A program made the translations under genes and the position numbers. Below the pieces are notes generated by a model. That model saw only the letters and a list, made by a program, of their open reading frames with translations, was not told the origin of the DNA and ran no database searches. From CAYRTD01 sp964528675 (GTDB lineage: Bacteria; Bacteroidota; Bacteroidia; Bacteroidales; GCA-2748055): a DNA stretch of 64,000 nt. The DNA is taken from positions 118,192-182,191 of the forward strand of contig CAZGTU010000001.1 of NCBI GenBank assembly GCA_964528675.1, read 5' to 3'. Numbering within the stretch: the first letter of the stretch is position 1; each line of letters opens with the position of its first letter. This document shows, in pieces, positions 44,764 through 54,892 of the stretch.

Positions 44764-46179
44764 ATGAAAACATTAATTCGTTTAATCATAGTTTTACAGG
44801 CATTCGGGATAATTACCGCATGCGGTGTTAAATATGAATTCAAAGAAAGAAACAATGAACATAAGCTAATCAATCCTGAGAAACAAAACACTTATGCTTT
44901 TCTGGGGAACTCAATAACCCACGATGGAAGGTATCACTCTTATCTGGAATTATTTCTACTAACCCGTTATCCGGATGTGGAGTTCGAATTTATAAATGCA
45001 GGTGTAGCCGGAGATCAGGCTGGAATAGCTCTTTCAAGACTTAAAGATGATTTACTTTATCACGAACCCGACATTGTGACGGTCATGTTCGGAATGAATG
45101 ATATAGGCAGAAACTTGTACGGACAGGAAAACCTGAAGGTAGACTCAATGGTAATGAAACAAAATCGGAATCTTGCCAATTACGCTACCTATTTGGATTC
45201 GCTTACAAGAAGAATTTTGAATTCAGGGGCTGAAGTGGTACTTTTCACTCCTTCCATCTATGAGCAAAACGCAGAGAAACTGGCGACCCTGAACCTCTAT
45301 GGGTGCAATGATGCTCTTGAAAGATGTGCAATTATTGTCAGAGAACTAAATAAAAAGATTGACTCCTACCTGGTAGATCACTTTCAGGTCATGGATTCTT
45401 TGAATAATATTTTACAGAAAGTGAATCCGGATACAACAATTGTGGGTCCTGATCGTGTCCATCCACAGGATGTTGGTCATTTTATTATGGCTTCCAATAT
45501 TATTGAACAACTGGAATTTTCTCCCCTTGTGGCATCGGTTGAAATTAATCTTAAGAATAAAAAGATAGTAAGCACAAATGCAAATATTAAAGAAGCTATA
45601 CTGCATGATAGTATCCTGAAATTTCAATATTTCCCCAAAGCCCTCCCCTTTCCAACAACAGAATTCAAAGAGGTAGCAAAATTGACAGACTTCAATGAGA
45701 AAATGAACAGAGAAATACTGACAACCCAAGGTCTGTCTGAGGGAAGCTACATGCTTACCATCAATTCAACTGAAGTTGGCGTATTTAATGAAGCAGACCT
45801 GGATAGAGGAATTAACATGAGTGAATTTTTTACACCACAGAAAATGCATGCCTCTGAGATTGCTGGTCTTGTGGAACTAAAGCGACAAATCATTTCCGAC
45901 AAATTAAGAAATATTGCATTTATTGAATACTTCTATGCTCCAGATGTAAAAACAGCAACTGATTCATTCGAGGCAATTAAAATAGTTGAGACAAGGCTTG
46001 AAGAGGATCTGGGAAAATCATATTACGGATATCTAGAAAGCCAGGTAAATCTCTATAAAGAAGTGAAAAAAGAACTTCCGGTTATAAAAAGTAAAATAGA
46101 TTCATTGAACCTGGAAATTCACAAGCTCAGGAAATCTATACCAGGTTTTGAAATAAGTCTGGAAAAAACTTCCCTTTAA
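44764..46179 (+). CDS. SGNH/GDSL-type esterase lipoprotein with C-terminal helical tail
   Basis: 471 residues. Lipobox GIITAC. The SGNH blocks are Ser50 (FLGNSITHDG, block I), GVAGDQAG (block II Gly), GMNDIG (block III Asn) and Asp230-x-x-His233 (PDRVHPQDVGH, block V). Family members with this layout remove acetyl or other ester groups from glycans. About residues 260-471 form a region with long helices near the end (KVKKELPVIKSKIDSLNLEIHKLRK), probably a coiled tail. It closes the intact part of PUL1, 42 bases after the GH94 gene. Confidence 0.8.
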   Translation: MKTLIRLIIVLQAFGIITACGVKYEFKERNNEHKLINPEKQNTYAFLGNSITHDGRYHSYLELFLLTRYPDVEFEFINAGVAGDQAGIALSRLKDDLLYHEPDIVTVMFGMNDIGRNLYGQENLKVDSMVMKQNRNLANYATYLDSLTRRILNSGAEVVLFTPSIYEQNAEKLATLNLYGCNDALERCAIIVRELNKKIDSYLVDHFQVMDSLNNILQKVNPDTTIVGPDRVHPQDVGHFIMASNIIEQLEFSPLVASVEINLKNKKIVSTNANIKEAILHDSILKFQYFPKALPFPTTEFKEVAKLTDFNEKMNREILTTQGLSEGSYMLTINSTEVGVFNEADLDRGINMSEFFTPQKMHASEIAGLVELKRQIISDKLRNIAFIEYFYAPDVKTATDSFEAIKIVETRLEEDLGKSYYGYLESQVNLYKEVKKELPVIKSKIDSLNLEIHKLRKSIPGFEISLEKTSL

Positions 46180-46194
46180 TAAAGTTTTCCGTCA

Positions 46195-46820
46195 ATGCAA
46201 AATAAGAGATACTTTGTATTATTCAGCCTAAGCTTTTATCTGATCATATTACCAGCTTATGGGCAAGTTGACAGTATTAAGGTATACTATATCGGAAATT
46301 CAGTCACGGAAAATTTAAAACCGGAAGGATTTGAGGGGATCGTAAAAGCAGCTGACAAAAAAATTACCCGAATCTTAAATTAATGCAAACTGAGACTGAA
46401 TGTGGAAATGGTTCAAATAACAGGAAAGCAGCAGAACATAGCTTCGGTCTGATGAAGCATTATTTTGCTAATGGAGCCAATTCGTATTTGTATTGGAATA
46501 TGATACTTGATGAAACAGGAAAAAGCAAGTGGGGATGGAAACATAACTCGATGATAAGCATAGATAAGCAGACAAAAAAGATCAGCTATAATCCCGAATT
46601 TTACCTGATGAAACATTTTAGTTCTTTTATTGATTCAGGAGCAAATTGCATTAAAACAAATGATGAAAACTGTTTAGCCTTTAAGAAATCAAATGAGTAT
46701 GTTATTATTTATTACAATTCAGAACAAAATAGAGTAGTGAAAGAATTCAAAATTGATGATGTAGTATTCAGAACAGAAACAGAACCAAGATCATTTAATA
46801 CATTCGTGGTTGAAATTTAA
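46195..46820 (+). pseudogene. Chimeric remnant: SGNH/DUF4886-like N-terminus joined to GH30 C-terminus
   Basis: The first frame (46195-46383) has a signal peptide and begins an SGNH/DUF4886-like domain, VYYIGNSVTENLKPEGFEGIV, then stops. A second frame, entered at about 46355 in an A-tract, reads NYPNLKLMQTETECGNG..., the GH30 nucleophile region. The Glu in QTETECG is the catalytic nucleophile, and it continues through YLYWNMILDETGKSKWGW, typical for the GH30 C-terminal end, to the stop at 46818-46820. The two halves belong to different families and are out of frame at the A-run, so a deletion fused the 5' end of one gene to the 3' end of another. Neither product should work. It tells us PUL1 once also contained a GH30 and a second SGNH-type protein. 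Confidence 0.75.
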
Positions 46821-46872
46821 CGAGCCACAAAAAATGTTAAAACTGCAAGCCTGGCAGGTAGGATTATAAAGG

Positions 46873-48492
46873 TTAATTACTAGATGATCGTACAGAACTG
46901 AAGGGATAATTATCCATCCATGAGGAATCTTTATCCTGTCCTGTCAGCTCTCTCCATTGCACAAGATTGTATTGTCCTCCCTCAAGATTCTTACCCGAGG
47001 GAAAAACATATAGATTGTCCGGATGATAAAATCGGTTAAAATTCGATTTAACAGTTCTGTAAAAATTTGCCGATGAGAGTGTGGAGGGTTGATTAGGATT
47101 ATTATATTCAAAAAAATCGAATATTTTCTGATCATTATTTTCAGCTGCGAGTATCGAATGATATATCGTCCAGTCCTTACTATTGATTTCCCAGTCATTA
47201 TCCTCTTCAACAATTCTTCCATCCTGTCCAAGAGAAAGCTGGATATTGTTATCGCACACAATGCAGCTATCTATGGTAACATTGGCGTGACCGTAACCTT
47301 TTATTCCTATATCATTCTTTTTAATTTCACATTTACTTACATAGGCAGGCTTTCGGCTTCCTTCAAGCATTATTCCTGCTTCCTGATTATTAGTAATAAC
47401 CGAATTCAGAATTTTATAATTCTCATTGTTCCAGTCAAACCATATACCATGAGAATAATTATTATGTACATAAACATTTTGAAGAACAACATTTTTTGTG
47501 CTACCAAAAACTTTTATTCCGGCAGCATCATGAGATATCATTTTAGGACTGTTCATACGCCAGTTGTTATTGTTTACATCAAGCTTAACAAGTTCCATGT
47601 TTTTACCATTGCCTATACCCATTCCTCGTTGACCGTTATTCTGCATCAGGCTATTAAAGATTGTGAGCTGGGAGCAATTTTCAAGTTCGAGACCGACTCC
47701 ATTATTCCACTGAAAAGTACACTCTTCAATACGCAAATTATCTGTATCAGAAATGGAAACACAACCCTGGTGAGCGATATTCGCAGCGTGTTCAAAAGTA
47801 AGACCCTTAAGGACGAGCCCCCGACCCCTATATACAGTAGCTCTCACAAGACTACCGTTTCTTCCTTTATCATAAATATCATACCCCCTGACAGAGATTT
47901 CAACTTCTTCTTCATTGGGGTTTATGCCCTGCTCAGGAAAAAGAAAAACCCTATCATTTGCTTCATCAATAAAAAAGCTACCTTCTTTTAGAGAATCAAC
48001 AGATAAAACCTGGACATAATTCTCTCCGTTTACAAAAAGCATCTCTCTTCTTTTCTGCAAATTGCTCATCTCACAGGGCCCGAAACAAAAATCTGAATCG
48101 TCAAAATATCCCCAGTCATATGGCCAGATGGCGGTAAAAAGAGAATCTTCCTTATCCCAGGCTGAGAAAATATCACTTCCGGAAATAAAAACTGTTCCAG
48201 GTTCTGAAGCTTCGATGATAAGAAGTTCATCAGTAAATATATCCAGATATTCTCTGTAATTCCCGGGAAAAACAGTGATCCTGGAAGGAATATTTTTTGT
48301 TACTTCCAGGGCTCTGCTTAATGTGTATAAAGGAAATTCGGGATCGGAACCTATATTAGAATCCGAGGCATCCGGATGATGATTATTCACATATAAATGC
48401 TTTTCAATGATTCCCTGGTCAGTATAAGATTGAGCATGCAGTTGAAAATATAAGAAACAAATAAGCAGGGATAAAAAAAGTCTGTTGTACAT
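46873..48492 (-). CDS. Secreted parallel beta-helix protein A2 (PUL2)
   Basis: 539 residues from the ATG at 48490-48492, which opens on a signal peptide (MYNRLFLSLLICFLYFQLHAQ). A paralogue of A1 (28395-30530): same opening (LYVNNHHPDASDSNIGSDPEFPLYTLSRAL), same FDDSDFCFGPC motif (about 130-140) and collinear coils (NCSQLTIFNSLMQNNGQRGMGIG, SHDAAGIKVFG, HGIWFDWNN, NNQEAGIMLEGSRKPA). It ends where the A1 helix ends (GGQYNLVQWRELTGQDKDSSWM) and lacks the PKD and T9SS parts, so it is probably periplasmic while A1 is at the surface. Probably a glycan lyase or hydrolase; active site not identified. It is the last gene of PUL2, converging on the PUL1 end. Confidence 0.8.
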   Translation of the reverse strand: MYNRLFLSLLICFLYFQLHAQSYTDQGIIEKHLYVNNHHPDASDSNIGSDPEFPLYTLSRALEVTKNIPSRITVFPGNYREYLDIFTDELLIIEASEPGTVFISGSDIFSAWDKEDSLFTAIWPYDWGYFDDSDFCFGPCEMSNLQKRREMLFVNGENYVQVLSVDSLKEGSFFIDEANDRVFLFPEQGINPNEEEVEISVRGYDIYDKGRNGSLVRATVYRGRGLVLKGLTFEHAANIAHQGCVSISDTDNLRIEECTFQWNNGVGLELENCSQLTIFNSLMQNNGQRGMGIGNGKNMELVKLDVNNNNWRMNSPKMISHDAAGIKVFGSTKNVVLQNVYVHNNYSHGIWFDWNNENYKILNSVITNNQEAGIMLEGSRKPAYVSKCEIKKNDIGIKGYGHANVTIDSCIVCDNNIQLSLGQDGRIVEEDNDWEINSKDWTIYHSILAAENNDQKIFDFFEYNNPNQPSTLSSANFYRTVKSNFNRFYHPDNLYVFPSGKNLEGGQYNLVQWRELTGQDKDSSWMDNYPFSSVRSSSN

Positions 48493-48582
48493 GAATGATA
48501 GGATTAAATTGGCTGGTGATTCAGGTTCCCTGAGCAAGAACTTCCCACCAAAAGATATTTTCTGATTAACTAATTTAAAAAC

Positions 48583-48608
48583 AAAGGGATGACGGGTGTC
48601 ATCCCTTT
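48583..48608 (-). terminator. Intrinsic terminator after the PUL2 lipoprotein
   Basis: An 11-bp perfect stem AAAGGGATGAC / GTCATCCCTTT around a 4-base loop. On the minus strand it is followed by GTTTTTAAATT, a U-rich tract. It lies between the lipoprotein stop (48675) and the A2 start (48492), in the same position as the PUL1 terminator at 28158. Confidence 0.8.
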
Positions 48609-48674
48609 CTCATAACCACATAATAAGGTCTCCAATAAACTAACAATTAATACCTACTATGATCGTATTTTTTA

Positions 48675-49772
48675 TTATTCCGTAGGTACATTGGTAATAC
48701 GAAGGTTTTTCACATAGACTTTATGTGTGTCGAAAGTAGGATATCCGTAAGCAGGAACAAACCATGCAAAATCAACCTCTGCAGCAATAGCATCCAATCC
48801 GTCATTTCCCTGGATATTTTCCAGCTCTCCTTCGTCATCCTGGTTAAAATAAAGTGTTACCCATTGGTTCGGTTCTGAAACAAAAGCTTCTTTTGCCAGG
48901 AACCATCCTTTTTTATCCCCACTTTCAACAAATTTCGCGTGATTTCCTAAACGGAACTGGAATTTAACTCCTTTTCCATCATTGGTCAGACTGATGTCAT
49001 CGAAGGAAGCAGGACTTGCCGGATCTGTTTCATAATAAACATCGACAGCAATAACACGGGTTCCTACCTGAACCTGGTTTAATTGAGATTCATCGGGTTG
49101 AGACATTCCTTCTCCATAATACCCAAAAACAGGGATCATATAACCGTCCCAGGCTGTTGTTCCATCATCGTTTTCTATTGAAGCACGCGTGATCATCAGA
49201 CCTGTACCTTCATTCTCCGGTAAAGTAGCACTAAAGTTCCAAATTTCAGGATTGGAGTAGCTACCTCTGCAGGTTACATACATAGCATCCGAAGCATCTC
49301 CACCGGCGTATGTAGCACCAGGATAGCCAGCAAGATCAAGACCTTCCCACCAATCGCTCCATGCTGCAGTGTCGGCTTTCTTTTCGCTAAAATCTGCCAG
49401 CATATAATCCGGTTGAATGTAACCAATCATAACAGGATAGTCTTCTGTCATTCCGGAATTATCCGTTACAGTAAAGGTCAGCTCTGTATCTGCAGATGCC
49501 GTCTCTGAGAAAATGTAATTATGTACGATTGTATCATTGAAAGTTTGAGCAGTGTAGCTCTTAATCTCGTTTCCATCCACACTTACAGAAGAGAGGTCTC
49601 CGGAAAGAATAATGGTATATTCGATCATTTCTCCGGGTTCAGCATTTACTAATACCGGTGAGACTTCAATGCTCAATTCGGGTGCCTGAGGGTCATCCTC
49701 CCTATCACAACTAACAGACATGATAGAAAGACCCATAATAACTAATAAGCTTAAAATAGCCAGATTTTTCAT
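48675..49772 (-). CDS. PUL2 surface lipoprotein, candidate glycan-binding protein
   Basis: 365 residues. Lipobox GLSIMSVSC. Residues about 30-120 look Ig/PKD-like (PELSIEVSPVLVNAEPGEMIEYTIILSGDL). The rest is a beta-rich domain opening with MLADFSEKKADTAAWSDWWEGLDLAGYPGATYAGG and ending with HKVYVKNLRITNV, and looks jelly-roll-like. It follows SusD2 by 46 bases, which is the usual place for a surface glycan-binding protein; binding is inferred. Tryptophans in the WSDWWEG cluster could line a sugar site. Confidence 0.65.
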   Translation of the reverse strand: MKNLAILSLLVIMGLSIMSVSCDREDDPQAPELSIEVSPVLVNAEPGEMIEYTIILSGDLSSVSVDGNEIKSYTAQTFNDTIVHNYIFSETASADTELTFTVTDNSGMTEDYPVMIGYIQPDYMLADFSEKKADTAAWSDWWEGLDLAGYPGATYAGGDASDAMYVTCRGSYSNPEIWNFSATLPENEGTGLMITRASIENDDGTTAWDGYMIPVFGYYGEGMSQPDESQLNQVQVGTRVIAVDVYYETDPASPASFDDISLTNDGKGVKFQFRLGNHAKFVESGDKKGWFLAKEAFVSEPNQWVTLYFNQDDEGELENIQGNDGLDAIAAEVDFAWFVPAYGYPTFDTHKVYVKNLRITNVPTE

Positions 49773-49818
49773 AATTGATAAAATTTAGTATTAAACATTT
49801 GAGAATTCGTATAACTTA

Positions 49819-51444
49819 TTAAAATATATAACCTTCATTTTGTGTGATTAACCCTTCAGACTCATCGATAATATATTGAGGTATTGGTAATAAAAGCTTC
49901 TCAATCGTTATCTCATTTTTTCCATGGGCCTTCATCACTCTAATGGCCCTTTGAGGTCTTCTGGCCAGATCAAACCATCGATGCCCTTCGTAAGCCAGTT
50001 CCAGTCTTCGTTCCTTATAAACAGCATCCAGAAAACCCTCATAATCCAGATCACTATAATCTACATCAGAGGATTCCTCAATATTATGTCCATAGGCTCT
50101 TCTTCTAATTTTGTTCAGATAATCATAAGCTTCCGGCGTAGGACCGTTGTTAATTTCATTCTCTGCTTCAGCAAACATCAGGTAAATATCTGCAAGACGT
50201 AAAAGGATATAATTATCATCTGCCTCTCCATTTTCTGATTCTTCCCAGTCATCGTATTTATTTGCATTGTAAGGACTTATCGACCGGTCAACAGGCAATC
50301 CCTTTTCTTCAGCAACTTCATAATAATTCAGGATAGTTACATCCTTTCTGAGGTCTCCCTCTTCGAATGCTTCCACAAGACCTGTTCCCTCGGGAACTTC
50401 AAACATTTCATCCCGGGGATCGTCAGATGTTGTAGGAAGGGCAAACCCCCAGCCACCAAAAGAAAAGTCGCCAAGGGAATCACCCACTCGTGCGGGCCCT
50501 TTAAATCTTGGAGCAAAGGATAGATTGTAATAACTTCCGAGCCCGTTACGCTGAGGTTGGTATTTTCCTTGCCCGAAACCTTCTCTGTCATAGTCTTCCT
50601 GCCCGGAAATATGATTGATTTCAAAAATTGATTCTACACCAAATTCATTTTCTCTTTTGAAAATATCCTCAAAATTTTCCTCCAGGCTATAGAGATCACT
50701 ATTGATCAATTCTAGGGACAGGTCTCTTGCTTTTCTGTAATTTGTTTTATCCTCTTCTCCCTTTGTAAGATATACTTTCGCAAGAAGAGCTTTGGCGGCA
50801 CCGCTTGTAGCACGTGCAATGTTGTCACCGGCTCTGATTGATGGAAGTAAATCGGCTGCATACTGAAGGTCCGGAATTATCAGATCTTCATAAATTTTAT
50901 TCTTATCTGTCCGTGGAATTGCTACCAGCTCAGGATCTGTCACCTCCTGAACAATCATAGGCACATCACCGAAACTTCTGACAAGATTGAAGTAAAAGAG
51001 AGCCCTTAAGAAGCGGGTTTCTGCAATAACCTGGTTTACAAACTCCTCATTTAAGCCTGAAGAGAACACACGTGTCATGGTCGTATTTGCTCTTGCTATA
51101 CCTATGTAACTTGAGGCAAAAATATTGAGAGGGACCATGTTATCCGGCCTTACTGTGAAGTTATCAAGATCATTTCCCATTAAAGAAACGAAATCAGCAT
51201 CATCTCCCGGCTGGGCATCATCAGAAGCTATCTCATAATATTTCCAGAAAGTCTGATTATAGTAATCACTCCTTACCAGAACATTGTATGTACCTGCAAG
51301 AGCCATCATAAAATCTCTTTCTGTCTTATAAAAATCCTCAACAGATACTGAGGAAGGATCACTCTTTGAAAGAAAATCTTCTGAACAGGCATTGCCTGAA
51401 ACTATGATAACTAAAAGAATGGCAAATATTCTTACAATTTTCAT
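49819..51444 (-). CDS. susD: SusD/RagB-type glycan-binding lipoprotein (PUL2)
   Basis: 541 residues from the ATG at 51442-51444; the frame runs 33 codons further up, into the end of SusC2, but only this ATG puts the signal (IFAILLVIIVSGNAC) at the N-terminus. SusD markers: SKSDPSSVSVEDFYKTERDFMMALAGTYNVL at the start, ETRFLRALFYFNLVRSFGDVPM in the TPR region, LRLADIYLMFAEAENE and DAVYKERRLELAYEGHRWFDLARRP near the end, and LLPIPQYIIDESEGLITQNEGY. It starts 10 bases after the SusC2 stop. Confidence 0.96.
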   Translation of the reverse strand: MKIVRIFAILLVIIVSGNACSEDFLSKSDPSSVSVEDFYKTERDFMMALAGTYNVLVRSDYYNQTFWKYYEIASDDAQPGDDADFVSLMGNDLDNFTVRPDNMVPLNIFASSYIGIARANTTMTRVFSSGLNEEFVNQVIAETRFLRALFYFNLVRSFGDVPMIVQEVTDPELVAIPRTDKNKIYEDLIIPDLQYAADLLPSIRAGDNIARATSGAAKALLAKVYLTKGEEDKTNYRKARDLSLELINSDLYSLEENFEDIFKRENEFGVESIFEINHISGQEDYDREGFGQGKYQPQRNGLGSYYNLSFAPRFKGPARVGDSLGDFSFGGWGFALPTTSDDPRDEMFEVPEGTGLVEAFEEGDLRKDVTILNYYEVAEEKGLPVDRSISPYNANKYDDWEESENGEADDNYILLRLADIYLMFAEAENEINNGPTPEAYDYLNKIRRRAYGHNIEESSDVDYSDLDYEGFLDAVYKERRLELAYEGHRWFDLARRPQRAIRVMKAHGKNEITIEKLLLPIPQYIIDESEGLITQNEGYIF

Positions 51445-51454
51445 TTTAACAGTT

Positions 51455-54400
51455 TTAAAAAGTAATTGAAACTCCAAGTAATACAGATCTTGCCTGGGGG
51501 TATCCACCCAGATCATAACCAGGGAAGTATGCGCTCTGGCCATTTGAGCTTATCTCCGGGTCAAAACCTGAGTAAGAAGTAAAAGTGTGTAGATTCTGTC
51601 CGGTTAAATAAACTTTTGTACTGGCAATGGAGAGTTTTTGTAAAAGCTTCGCCGGAAATATATAAGAAAGCGTTACATTTTTCACCCGGAGAAAACTTCC
51701 ATCCTCTATCCATCTGTCTGTGTAAGGCCTTCGGTTATAATTCAGGTCTAGCCTGGTAGCCCTCGGCGTAATGCCATCACCAGGTTCTTCAGGCGATTGC
51801 CAGCGATTAAGAACATTCGCGGTTTGATTCCTGTCTCCGGTCATTCCCTCAAGCATTGACCTGGTCTCATTATATACTTCATTACCCAGAATCGAAAAAA
51901 GAAAAACACTTAGCTCGAAGGATTTATAAGTGAAACGGTTTGTAAATCCAATAACGGCATCCGGAAAAGCATTCCCGATAATAGTGCGGTCTTCCGCATC
52001 TATAATTCCATCGTTGTTCTGATCCACGAACTTAATATCTCCGACACTGGCCCTTGGTTGAATAAGTTTTCCATCTTTGGAATAATTGACTAACTCCTGT
52101 TGTGATTCGAAAATTCCATCAGTTTCAAGCCCATAGAAATTACCCAATGCTTCTCCATTCTTCAATAATGTTAGTCCTATCAATCCACCCAGGTCCTGTT
52201 CATAAGGCTTCCCCTCTCCTTCTCCCCCCGGATAGCTAACAATTTTATTATCATTAAAAGACATATTAAGATCACTCATCCAGCGGAAATCTGAAGTAGA
52301 GATAACTCTGCCTGATAATAGTACTTCAATACCCTTATTTTCTATTACTCCACTATTCTTCCAGTATTGATCAGCGTATCCTGATAAAACAGGAGCTCTG
52401 AGTTCTACCAGTACACCCTCGGTATGTTTTTTATAAAAGTCGAGTGTGAGTTCAAAGCGGGAATTGAAAATGCCCAGATCCAGACCTGCATTCTGCTGAG
52501 TGGTTTCTTCCCAGCTCAAGTCCTCAACCGGTATACTAAGGGGCCAGGTTCCAAGATGTTTTGTATACCCGAAAGCATAAGCGATCTCAGGTGAAACCAT
52601 ATTCATTGTTGACCAATAATTTCCTATTTCCTGGTTACCTGATTTACCATAGGAATATCTAAGCTTCAATTCACTTATCTCAGAAGGTAAATTTAGAAAA
52701 GGCTCGTCCACCAGACGCCAACCCGCCGAAAAAGCAGGAAAAACTCCAAACCTGTTATTTTTGCCAAATCTCGATGAGCCATCCCTTCTGAGTGTAAAAG
52801 ACGCCAGATACTTCTCACGGAAGTTATAATTGACCCTTCCAAACATAGAAAGCAGAGAATATTCACTTAATCCTCCTTCAGCTTCTATTACTTCGATTGT
52901 ATTGGATATCGTGGTATTTTCTTCATTTGGGAAACCCATTACAGAAAGATAATCACCTTCTCTTGAAAAACTCTGGGCACTGTATCCTCCCATAGCATCA
53001 ATTGTATGATTTGAGAAGGATTCACTCCAGTTCAAAGTATTCTCAATCAACCACATGTTCTCAATATTACCTGCCTGTACTCTGCTTGATTTTTCAGGAT
53101 TTATACCGCCAATGCTTGTATATCTCGGAACATAACTGGTACCCTCATGAGCATTGTAATCAAAACCGAAATTTATTTTATAACGTAATTTCTTCCAGAT
53201 CGTAATTTCAGAGAAAATTGTTCCCAATGCCCGGTTTATCTGTGTGGTATTTTCATTTAAATATATACCTATTAATGGGTTGTTTAATTTAGCAAAATAG
53301 GAAGGAGTTCCTGTACTGAAATTGCCGTTTGCATCTCTGGGCCTGATCACGGGCAGGTACGATAAAGCGGGTGTGATAACAACACTGCTTCCTTCTACAC
53401 CATCAGTGGGGATGATATCAGATTCAGCCCTGGTAAGAGAAACAGAAGCTCCGATATTCATCCATTCTGTCACTTCTGTATTCGTATTAAGACGCAAGGA
53501 ATAACGTTCGAAATTCGAATTTTCTACTACACCCTTTTGATTATAGTATCCGGCCATAAGTGCAAATTGACTTGTTTCAGAACCTGAGCTTAGACTCAAC
53601 TGGTAATTCGACATCCTGCCTCGTCTTAATATCTCATCCTGCCAGTCAGTACCCTCTCCGAATTCTCTTTCAGCAAGGTCAGGATTAAAGAAAGGAGGTA
53701 TATCAGGAAAAGCAGGGTCATCCCCCTGATAAGGCTTCAAGCCGTCATTTTCTGCAGCATCTTTTGATAATTGTGCGAATTCCTTCGCATTTAACAGATC
53801 ATAACGGTTTGCTACTTCCTGTATCCCCTGATAGGTGTCAAATGTCACACGGGTCCTTCCGCTTTTTCCCCGCTTAGTGGTAATAAGTACTACTCCATTA
53901 GCTCCCCGCGCACCATAAATAGAAGTAGCAGAGGCATCCTTGAGTACGGAAATGCTTTCTATATCGGATGGATTTAGGGTTGCCAGTACATTCTGAGACT
54001 GTCCGCCTCCACTGGGAGCTATGCTGGTAGCTACACTGAGAGAATTGTCATTGTATACCGGTAAGCCGTCTATAACATAAAGTGGTTCATTGCTTTGACC
54101 CGAAGTTACCCCTCGTACTCTCACCGAAACACCCCCACCAGGTGCAGCAGAATTTTGCATAATTACTACTCCTGCCATTCTACCCTGTAATGTCTGATCG
54201 ATACTCGTCACAGCCATGTCTTCAAGATCTTCCTCTTTCATATAACTTACTGCCCCTGTAATATCTTTCTCTTTTTGAGTTCCGTAGCCTATCACAAGAA
54301 CCTCTGACAGAGTGCTCACGGAGGGGGATAATTCTATAATTAACTCCTCACCTGCAGATACTTGTTTTTCGACCTGAATATATCCTATATAGGAAAATAC

Positions 54401-54634
54401 GAGAGTTGCGCTTTCTCCATCGACTTCAACCTGGAAGTTACCATTAGAATCAGTTATGGTTCCCTTAGTAGTACCCTTGATTACTACATTGACACCTATC
54501 AATGGCTCATTTGTACCGGCATCAATAACCTTTCCCCTGACAATATCCTCTGGAACACCCCTGGAGAAAAGCACAAGGCTATACAAAAATAAAATAGATG
54601 TGATAATCGTTTTGTATAATATTGTTCTCATCAT
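51455..54634 (-). CDS. susC: SusC/RagA-type TonB-dependent glycan transporter (PUL2)
   Basis: 1059 residues. Signal peptide (TSILFLYSLVLFSRG), then carboxypeptidase-regulatory-like domain (VRGKVIDAGTNEPLIGVNVVIKG), plug (VIGYGTQKEKDITGAV, LQGRMAGVVIMQNSAAPGGG, YVIDGLPV, SISVLKDASATSIYGARGANGVVLITTKRG) and barrel ending in RSVLLGVSITF. The sequence resembles SusC1 throughout, but with different barrel loops, so the cargo is probably related but not identical. Divergent from HTCS2 with a 258-base gap. Confidence 0.97.
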   Translation of the reverse strand: MMRTILYKTIITSILFLYSLVLFSRGVPEDIVRGKVIDAGTNEPLIGVNVVIKGTTKGTITDSNGNFQVEVDGESATLVFSYIGYIQVEKQVSAGEELIIELSPSVSTLSEVLVIGYGTQKEKDITGAVSYMKEEDLEDMAVTSIDQTLQGRMAGVVIMQNSAAPGGGVSVRVRGVTSGQSNEPLYVIDGLPVYNDNSLSVATSIAPSGGGQSQNVLATLNPSDIESISVLKDASATSIYGARGANGVVLITTKRGKSGRTRVTFDTYQGIQEVANRYDLLNAKEFAQLSKDAAENDGLKPYQGDDPAFPDIPPFFNPDLAEREFGEGTDWQDEILRRGRMSNYQLSLSSGSETSQFALMAGYYNQKGVVENSNFERYSLRLNTNTEVTEWMNIGASVSLTRAESDIIPTDGVEGSSVVITPALSYLPVIRPRDANGNFSTGTPSYFAKLNNPLIGIYLNENTTQINRALGTIFSEITIWKKLRYKINFGFDYNAHEGTSYVPRYTSIGGINPEKSSRVQAGNIENMWLIENTLNWSESFSNHTIDAMGGYSAQSFSREGDYLSVMGFPNEENTTISNTIEVIEAEGGLSEYSLLSMFGRVNYNFREKYLASFTLRRDGSSRFGKNNRFGVFPAFSAGWRLVDEPFLNLPSEISELKLRYSYGKSGNQEIGNYWSTMNMVSPEIAYAFGYTKHLGTWPLSIPVEDLSWEETTQQNAGLDLGIFNSRFELTLDFYKKHTEGVLVELRAPVLSGYADQYWKNSGVIENKGIEVLLSGRVISTSDFRWMSDLNMSFNDNKIVSYPGGEGEGKPYEQDLGGLIGLTLLKNGEALGNFYGLETDGIFESQQELVNYSKDGKLIQPRASVGDIKFVDQNNDGIIDAEDRTIIGNAFPDAVIGFTNRFTYKSFELSVFLFSILGNEVYNETRSMLEGMTGDRNQTANVLNRWQSPEEPGDGITPRATRLDLNYNRRPYTDRWIEDGSFLRVKNVTLSYIFPAKLLQKLSIASTKVYLTGQNLHTFTSYSGFDPEISSNGQSAYFPGYDLGGYPQARSVLLGVSITF

Positions 54635-54892
54635 TTATTTTATTATTCAGTCTGAAGTTTTAATTAATTCACTTTTTTTAATAAATTCATATCCGGCTTT
54701 TGGATTCAATCGTTAAAATTATTTAAAATGATAATATCGGGTTATTCCCAGCGTCCGGGATGTTGTTCCAGGAATCCAAAACCCCTTCTTTATTGTGAAT
54801 AACGCAAAATAGATGAATATACATGTGAGGTAAGTCAGAAAATTTTTATTTTCAACTCCAGGAATAAACAAACATGAAATGCAATTTGACAA

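Noticed and set aside
47089..47991. 300-codon plus-strand open frame
   Set aside because: It lies entirely antisense to beta-helix A2, is very rich in Ile, Phe and Asn, and has no domain or signal; the helix repeats of A2 explain its openness.
51445..51543. 33-codon extension of SusD2
   Set aside because: It overlaps the end of SusC2 and removes the lipoprotein signal from the N-terminus.
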